A DNA stretch of 64,000 nucleotides from the NCBI GenBank assembly GCA_026874595.1, contig CM049310.1:38023558-38087557 (forward strand), given 5' to 3'. Each line of letters begins with the position of its first letter. Position 1 is the first letter of the stretch. Source of the stretch: Sipunculus nudus (taxonomy: Eukaryota > Annelida > Sipuncula > Golfingiida > Sipunculidae). Shown here piece after piece: positions 58,196 through 64,000 of the stretch. The translations under genes and the position numbers were made by a program. The notes below the pieces were generated by a model. The model ran no database searches. It worked only from the letters and a program-made list of their open reading frames with translations, and had not been told where the DNA came from.

Positions 58196-61100
58196 ATGGA
58201 TCACATCGAGGCACCCAACCCACTGAGCCTTGAAGGCAACCTGAATGAGAACTGGAATCTTTTCTACCAGGGATGGCAAATATATTTCGCATTAAAAACG
58301 CATGGCCATGGGCATGGACTGGACTGTGATGACAAGTTCAAGGCCTCCCTGTTTCTCAAGTCTGTGGGCAAAGAAGCGTTCGAACTGTACAATACCTTCA
58401 CTTGGGATAATGCCGGTGATGAGTGGAAGCTAGACAAAATAATAGAAAGATACAAATCATATTGTGCCGACAGGGATTCGGCAGCGATCCACGTGCAACG
58501 TTTCTTCAACTGTCGTCAACAAGCAGGTCAGTCTAATGATTCATATATAAAGCAAGTGCAACACCTAGCAAAAAAGTGCCCGTTTACCCCAATCATGAAC
58601 AATATGATAAAATGGAGGATTATGTGTGGTGTCCATAGTGAGCCCCTCAAAGAAAGACTCTTTAGAGAAAAGAATGACGTCACACTTAAACGTGTTATAC
58701 AGATATGTAGGGTGGCTGAGGCTGCCACAAAACAGGCCAGAGAGCTTAGGGATACAGAGACAGTTACTGTCCAGGCAGTGAAAGGGTACAGTAAACAGAA
58801 ATACAGCTCAAATAAGCCTGTCAACAGTGCTAGTGTTAGCACCAGTTTGAAATCCCGTTACCCCAGCAATAGAGATGCTAGGCCTAGGGGCTATAGTGGG
58901 GGTAAGAGAGACTTTCAGTGTAACAGCTGTGGCTATACACATAGACCAAGGGCCTGTCCAGCTTATGGTAAAACCTGTAAGGGTTGTCAGGGGAAAAACC
59001 ACTTCATTAAAATGTGTCGCAGGTCTCAGGTGCACACAGTCAGTGCAGAACCAAACCAAGATTATACGTCTGGTTCTGAGGAATCGGATGGATTCACTAT
59101 TGACTCGGTGGACAGTAAAGATGCTGTGAATGCATCATGGATTATACCAATGACTATTGAAGGTGATACTGTGAATGTTAAGCTTGACACAGGTGCAAAT
59201 GTCAACATAATGAGCAAATCTACATATGACTGTTTGAGTAACAGGCCAAAGCTACAGTGTGCCGATGTGAGGCTGACAGCTTACGCAGGTAGTGACATAC
59301 CAGTGGCCGGCAAATGTGATGTCAAGGTCACACACAATGGCAGAACCTATCACACAGACTTTGTTATAACTCTGGCTAGTGTTCAATCCATTCTAGGAGT
59401 ACAGGACTGTGAGAGGCTTGGTCTCATAAAACGTACATGGGAAGTCACTTTAGATAGTAGGCCTAAGCACAGTGCAGAAACTGACAATACTGCCAGTCTT
59501 GATGACAAAGTAGATTTGAGGTCCCAAGCAATAAACAGGTTTCCTGATGTTTTTAAGGGTCTAGGATGCCTACCTGGCACACACACAATTCAGATGGATC
59601 CAGATAGTCAACCAGTCATAGAAGCTTGTCGCAAAATACCGTTTGCCCTTCATAGCGAAGTCAAGACCGAACTTAAGCGGATGGAGGACGCTGGTGTCAT
59701 AACAAAGGTGACAGAGCCAACTGACTGGGTCAGTGCACTTGTAGTCGTTAGAAAGAAAACAGGAGGTCTGAGACTGTGCATGGACCCAAAGAATTTAAAT
59801 AGAGCCATAAGACGAGAACACTACAAAATGCCCAGCCGAGAGGAAATTATGGCTAAGTTTGCTAACAAGAAATACTTCACAAAACTGGATGCCAAACATG
59901 GCTTTTGGCAGATACGCCTAGACGATCAGTCATCAAAACAGTGCACTGTCGCGACGCCATTCGGACGGTACAGATTCTTACGGCTTCCGTTCGGAATTCG
60001 GTCAGCACCGGAAGTGTTTCACCGAATCGTACACGAATTATTCGACGATATACCAAATGTCGATACCAGCATGGATGACATTGTGATCTCCGGCAGTACA
60101 GAGGCTGAACATGACATCACGCTGTGGAAAGTCCTAGAGAGATGTCGCGAGAAAGGCTTGACTTTAGGCCTAGATAAATGTCAGTTCAGGCTGCCAGAGA
60201 TAGTGTTCATAGGAGACCTGCTAACAAAGGATGGCCTTCAGCCTGACCCCGAAAAGGTCAAGGCCATTAACCAGATGCCAAGGCCCACTTGCCTCCGAGA
60301 AATACAGCAGTTTATGGGCATGGTGACTTTTCTTGCTAAATTTGTTCCGGATCTCTCCACCAGGGCGGCACCACTAAACAAGCTCAGAGAGAAAGACATA
60401 GCCTGGACCTGGGAGGATGAGCATGAAAAAGCATGGACAGATCTCAAAAACATTGTCAAAAGCTCGCCAGTGTTACAATACTACGATGCCAGCAAAGAGA
60501 CATTGATATCAAGCGACGCGTCAAAAGCAGGCCTGGGTGCAGTATTGCTACAGAAACATGATGAAAAATGGCTGCCAGTAGCCTATGCCTCCAGAGCAAT
60601 GACCAAGACAGAAATTAGATATGCCCAGATAGAAAAAGAGGCATTAGCGATGGCATATGCATGTGAGCGCTTTGACCAATATGTATACGGGAAAACATTC
60701 CAGATCGAGACAGACCACAAGCCGCTTGTGGCAATTTTCACCAAACCATTGTATGACTGTCCAGCTAGGATCCAGCGATTCCGCTTGAGATTGCAGAAAT
60801 ATGACTTCACTTTGTCGTATACACCCGGTCGACACATGTTAGTGGCCGACGCATTGTCGAGGAATTATAATTCACAAGAAACCCCCATCAGTAGCACAGA
60901 AGATGATGTGCGGGCATTCGTTGATCATGTGATTGCTACTGTGCCAATAGTAGACAACAAACTACAGGATATACGCGAAGCGACATCCAGAGATGCTGAG
61001 ATGAAGCAACTAACAGATATCATCTTGAACGGCTGGCCTCAGACCAGAAAGCGTTGTCCCGGCATTACTGCAGATTACTGGAGTTATCGCGATGAAGTAA

Positions 61101-62287
61101 CAGTGCTAGAAGGACTGCTCTTTAAAGGGACAAGAATAATCATACCTAGTTGTATGCGTGCCGGTATACTGCAGAAGATACATGTGGGACATTTGGGCCA
61201 GGAAAAATGTAAACGCCGAGCACGACAATCAGTGTTTTGGCCCAGGATCAATCAAGAAATCGAGGCCATGGTGAACAAATGCACAGAATGTATCACCAAC
61301 AGAAGTAAACAACAGGCTGAACCATTGCAGCAGCACCCGGTGGCAACCGCACCATGGGAAAAAGTGGCTACCGATTTATTCGAGTTCGACCAGAAAAACT
61401 ACATCGTAGTGACTGATTATTATTCCAACTACCCGGAGGTAGCATCGCTATCCAATACTAGCAGTGGTCAAGTTATCACAGCACTTAAGAAGATATTCTC
61501 AAGGCATGGGGTGCCACTCGTTGTTTTTAGTGATAACGGATCGTGCTACTCGAGTGACAAGTTTACCAGATTCGCCCAAGAATGGGATTTCAGACATGAG
61601 ACCTCCAGCCCACACCATCCAGCATCTAATGGGCTGGCAGAAAACGCCGTCAAAATCGTCAAAAATATCCTTAAGAAAGCTAAAGCCAGCGGTGAGGATC
61701 CCCTCATGGGTCTCATGATATATCGTAGCACTCCCCTTGAATCGGGCTACTCGCCTAGCCAGCTGCTTATGAACCGTTCTATTCGCACTAACCTACCTGA
61801 TGGACGACAACTCCGACAGCCTAAGGCCAGTGCAGTGTTACATCATAAACAAGCCACCAAGCACAAACAAAAGAAATACTTCGATCGCAAGGCCAGTAAG
61901 CGCCCATTAAACCGACTGGCGCCAGGTGACACGGTACGAATCCGCACGTCTCATCAACAGGACTGGTCGGAGAGAGGAGAAGTGATGAGAGAAGTGAGCC
62001 CTAGATCATACTTAGTCAGGTCTGAAAACGGCTCACAGTACAGGAGAAACCGCAGGCATATAATGAAAACAGCAGAAACGCCGCTTTCCACATACACCCA
62101 GATTGACTGTGAACCACCAGATGATTTGCAGTCAGAAACGTCAGCCCTGGAACCAGTTCCATTACCATCAGCAGCCAATACCCAGCAGCAGCAGAGACCA
62201 CCAGTGCCACCAAGACCGAACAAACCATGGGTCACGAGGGCAGGTCGGACGAGCAGACCACCTACCAGGCTGATAGAGACTCAGTAA
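58196..62287 (+). CDS. Gag-Pol polyprotein of the Steamer-like element, 1363 residues
   Basis: One uninterrupted frame starting just after the primer site. Gag occupies the first ~300 residues, with two zinc knuckles at about 242-274 (CNSCGYTHRPRAC and CKGCQGKNHFIKMC). Protease has DTGA at about 331. Reverse transcriptase includes LRLCMDPKNLN, FTKLDAKHGFWQI and, at the catalytic site, SMDDIVI (about 625-631), where YxDD is usual. RNase H has SSDASKAGLGAVLL near 774. Integrase has an HHCC finger (HVGHL...CTEC, about 996-1032) and Asp 1060, Asp 1113 and Glu 1149, a D-35-E spacing. A Pro/Gln-rich tail follows. It copies the element's RNA into DNA and inserts it. No stop or frameshift is present. 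Confidence 0.95.
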   Translation: MDHIEAPNPLSLEGNLNENWNLFYQGWQIYFALKTHGHGHGLDCDDKFKASLFLKSVGKEAFELYNTFTWDNAGDEWKLDKIIERYKSYCADRDSAAIHVQRFFNCRQQAGQSNDSYIKQVQHLAKKCPFTPIMNNMIKWRIMCGVHSEPLKERLFREKNDVTLKRVIQICRVAEAATKQARELRDTETVTVQAVKGYSKQKYSSNKPVNSASVSTSLKSRYPSNRDARPRGYSGGKRDFQCNSCGYTHRPRACPAYGKTCKGCQGKNHFIKMCRRSQVHTVSAEPNQDYTSGSEESDGFTIDSVDSKDAVNASWIIPMTIEGDTVNVKLDTGANVNIMSKSTYDCLSNRPKLQCADVRLTAYAGSDIPVAGKCDVKVTHNGRTYHTDFVITLASVQSILGVQDCERLGLIKRTWEVTLDSRPKHSAETDNTASLDDKVDLRSQAINRFPDVFKGLGCLPGTHTIQMDPDSQPVIEACRKIPFALHSEVKTELKRMEDAGVITKVTEPTDWVSALVVVRKKTGGLRLCMDPKNLNRAIRREHYKMPSREEIMAKFANKKYFTKLDAKHGFWQIRLDDQSSKQCTVATPFGRYRFLRLPFGIRSAPEVFHRIVHELFDDIPNVDTSMDDIVISGSTEAEHDITLWKVLERCREKGLTLGLDKCQFRLPEIVFIGDLLTKDGLQPDPEKVKAINQMPRPTCLREIQQFMGMVTFLAKFVPDLSTRAAPLNKLREKDIAWTWEDEHEKAWTDLKNIVKSSPVLQYYDASKETLISSDASKAGLGAVLLQKHDEKWLPVAYASRAMTKTEIRYAQIEKEALAMAYACERFDQYVYGKTFQIETDHKPLVAIFTKPLYDCPARIQRFRLRLQKYDFTLSYTPGRHMLVADALSRNYNSQETPISSTEDDVRAFVDHVIATVPIVDNKLQDIREATSRDAEMKQLTDIILNGWPQTRKRCPGITADYWSYRDEVTVLEGLLFKGTRIIIPSCMRAGILQKIHVGHLGQEKCKRRARQSVFWPRINQEIEAMVNKCTECITNRSKQQAEPLQQHPVATAPWEKVATDLFEFDQKNYIVVTDYYSNYPEVASLSNTSSGQVITALKKIFSRHGVPLVVFSDNGSCYSSDKFTRFAQEWDFRHETSSPHHPASNGLAENAVKIVKNILKKAKASGEDPLMGLMIYRSTPLESGYSPSQLLMNRSIRTNLPDGRQLRQPKASAVLHHKQATKHKQKKYFDRKASKRPLNRLAPGDTVRIRTSHQQDWSERGEVMREVSPRSYLVRSENGSQYRRNRRHIMKTAETPLSTYTQIDCEPPDDLQSETSALEPVPLPSAANTQQQQRPPVPPRPNKPWVTRAGRTSRPPTRLIETQ

Positions 62288-62557
62288 AATTGTTTAATAA
62301 TAATGATAGGCCACACTCTGTAACTGCCCCTCTTTTATTTAGTTCATTAATAATATGTAACATGTTTAATATATATCATGCAAGATTACATGCCGGACAT
62401 GTAATACTGACTAATTTGCAATAATTGTAATAACATGAAGATTTCATATTTATGCGAGTACACAGTTAACACAAGATAAAAACAACGTTCAGACTTTTAA
62501 CACTATAGCTTAATACCGATATTATCACTTGCATGCTTAAAACCTGAAAGGGGAAGA
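62288..62557 (+). other. 3' untranslated part and polypurine tract of the Steamer-like element
   Basis: About 270 AT-rich bases between the Gag-Pol stop and the right LTR, ending in the purine tract CTGAAAGGGGAAGA that would prime plus-strand DNA. Confidence 0.8.
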
Positions 62558-62727
62558 TGTAATGATCACATAGTTAATATTTGGTAACCTTTTAAAGAAA
62601 GCATCTTGTTTATAGTAAGCCGTTAGGGCACCAGGGGGCAGCACATATACTTCCTGTATCTTGCTGGATAAAACACATGTGACTAGACTTGGTGTTGTGA
62701 CTTTATCGGCCTGCATCTATCAACACA
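62558..62727 (+). repeat. 3' LTR
   Basis: 170 bases, two differences from the 5' LTR, followed by the GGTTG target duplication. Confidence 0.95.
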
Positions 62728-62732
62728 GGTTG

Positions 62733-63186
62733 TCACACAATATAACATGCATAACATCATTACTGACCAATCAGACGTTGTACAGAACCCAACGTATACT
62801 GTGTTCCTTTCGACACCTGTTATGATGTAAATCACAATTTATGACTTCACTCTTGGACATCAATTTCTGCTTGTACCAGACACAGCTCTGGCCAACTAAC
62901 ACTTTTACTTATATTAATGTATAAACTGCCGTAACGTATCGCGTTCACAATTTTGTCAACAGCGGCAAGTCTGCGACGAACCTGTACACTGCTCACGTGA
63001 CATGTTAAACATATTATCTCATTCGTGAAGCACCGTACATCTGTGCTGACCACCGACGTATTAATACTGTGTGTTCTGGAAACAGAACATGAACAAAACA
63101 GCTGTACCGAGTAATAATCCTGTTTTAGCGTTTTAGGCTGTATGTAAACGAGTGTGGAAACTTTGGAAGAAAGAAATAATACAAAC

Positions 63187-63244
<58 letters not shown>

Positions 63245-64000
63245 AGTTATTTCAAAATTATTAATACGAGTTTAATATATATTAATATAATTTTCTGGAA
63301 CTCCCTGACAGATTCGTGGTGTGTTCGGACATAAAATTTGCAATGCTTAGGGGAGGACTTACACACGATAGTTGGATGGCCAATTACCCCTAGACTGACC
63401 CAGTCGATGACATGGTTAAGACTAAATTCCTCCCACTGACAGACCCATCATACTTGTTTTTGCTGTGTCGCTACGCTTAGAACAGGTACTTAACTGTTAA
63501 AACTTTGTTGTTTGGTGATACCGAAAAGAACCAAAAATATAATATCAAAATATTCGAACGAGTCTTATTATTCATTACTAAGACAAATCGTTTCAAAACA
63601 TAATAAAGTATCTTAATAAACAAACAGGAGAACAAAAATTAATTACAAACGGCAGAAGGCAACACATATATCAAAACATAATCTCCACTATATCTCATCC
63701 ACCAACCCCATATCGCAGTAAACACACACGATATTAATATAATCAACACTTCAACCATTACCATCTGCAAACAACTCATTATATGCTCCTCTAAATTGGT
63801 GATCTCAGTGAATTAACATCTGTCTGTATTATATGGGAAAGGGCAAACCTAAGCCCTTGGGCTTGCGCCCAAATCCTTTTGATTCACTTCTTGTATTCTT
63901 GTATTATCACTGTATGTTTATTGCATTCTTTTGTATCGATAAAATCTTTCAAACAGGTACTGCCACCTCGTGATAAATTAAAATAACTAAATAACGGCTG
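62733..64000. other. No gene; (TA)n at 63188-63240
   Basis: AT-rich sequence with about 26 TA units and no recognisable coding or RNA feature. Confidence 0.5.

Larger units (their letters stand above)
58014..62727 (+). mobile_element. Complete Steamer-like Ty3/gypsy LTR retrotransposon, 4714 bp
   Basis: Two 170-base LTRs flank a single Gag-Pol frame, with a 5-base target duplication. Immediately after the left LTR is TGGTGTCAGAA, a tRNA-type primer-binding site (tRNA-Leu type by my recollection of Steamer). Immediately before the right LTR is the purine tract AAAGGGGAAGA. The LTRs differ at only two of 170 positions, so insertion was recent. Short LTRs, one uninterrupted Gag-Pol frame, element size and 5-base duplication all match the Steamer group of bivalve Mag-lineage elements, so I place it there by layout. 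No env-like frame is present. Confidence 0.92.

Overview
This is an AT-rich eukaryotic window packed with transposable elements, almost certainly from a bivalve mollusc. The pointers are a Steamer-like Ty3/gypsy element, the bivalve-style dispersed repeats ending in a GACGGACGGAC block followed by GATCGCTATAGCTC, the (TA)n tracts, and spliced genes with consensus GT/AG sites. There are no operons, rRNA genes or CRISPR arrays, and most reading frames in the window are chance or antisense frames.

Host genes. The only host genes I can support are two minus-strand copies of a beta-1,4-galactosyltransferase-family (B4GALT) gene, lying head to tail. Gene A has exons 2, 3 and 4 at 4674-4445, 3774-3587 and 2345-2223, with a candidate exon 1 at 11801-11639; its last two exons are not seen and would lie before base 1 or be lost. 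Gene B has exons 2 to 6 at 25553-25324, 25067-24880, 24422-24300, 23672-23577 and 23075-22856. Its candidate first exons are at 41779-41605 and 56783-56609, with a decayed one near 43174. All splice phases agree; with either first exon gene B encodes 343 residues. Both copies have Leu where vertebrate B4GALT1 has the Tyr that sets UDP-Gal preference, which predicts GalNAc transfer.

Mobile elements, left to right: a 16-17 bp minisatellite (about 145-1370); a ~290 bp dispersed repeat in two copies (3236 and 6160); a hAT-like remnant (5085-6030); a five-unit array of a ~335 bp repeat (8805-10569); a LINE with an internal deletion, a 12 bp target duplication and a 2A ribosome-skipping motif (13653-16328); a decayed PHD-like reading frame (17875-18310); a pogo/Tigger-like MITE (18819-20018); a TRIM-like LTR remnant with a tRNA-Pro-type primer site (20187-20511); a decayed Tx1/L1-type LINE (26200-30700); local duplications (32326-33180, 35600-40800); a MITE (46889-47862); a second ~335 bp array (49255-55907) split by an ISL2EU/Harbinger-like DNA transposon (50716-55601) carrying SAP-SWIM-YqaJ and THAP-DDE genes; and a complete, very young Steamer-like retrotransposon (58014-62727) with 170 bp LTRs, a GGTTG target duplication and one 1363-codon Gag-Pol frame.

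The elements with two-part machinery are the most informative. The transposon in the array pairs a transposase with a YqaJ-type nuclease; each gene has a small lesion. The Steamer-like element is the only one that looks fully intact. The rest is intron or intergenic DNA in which I see no further genes.
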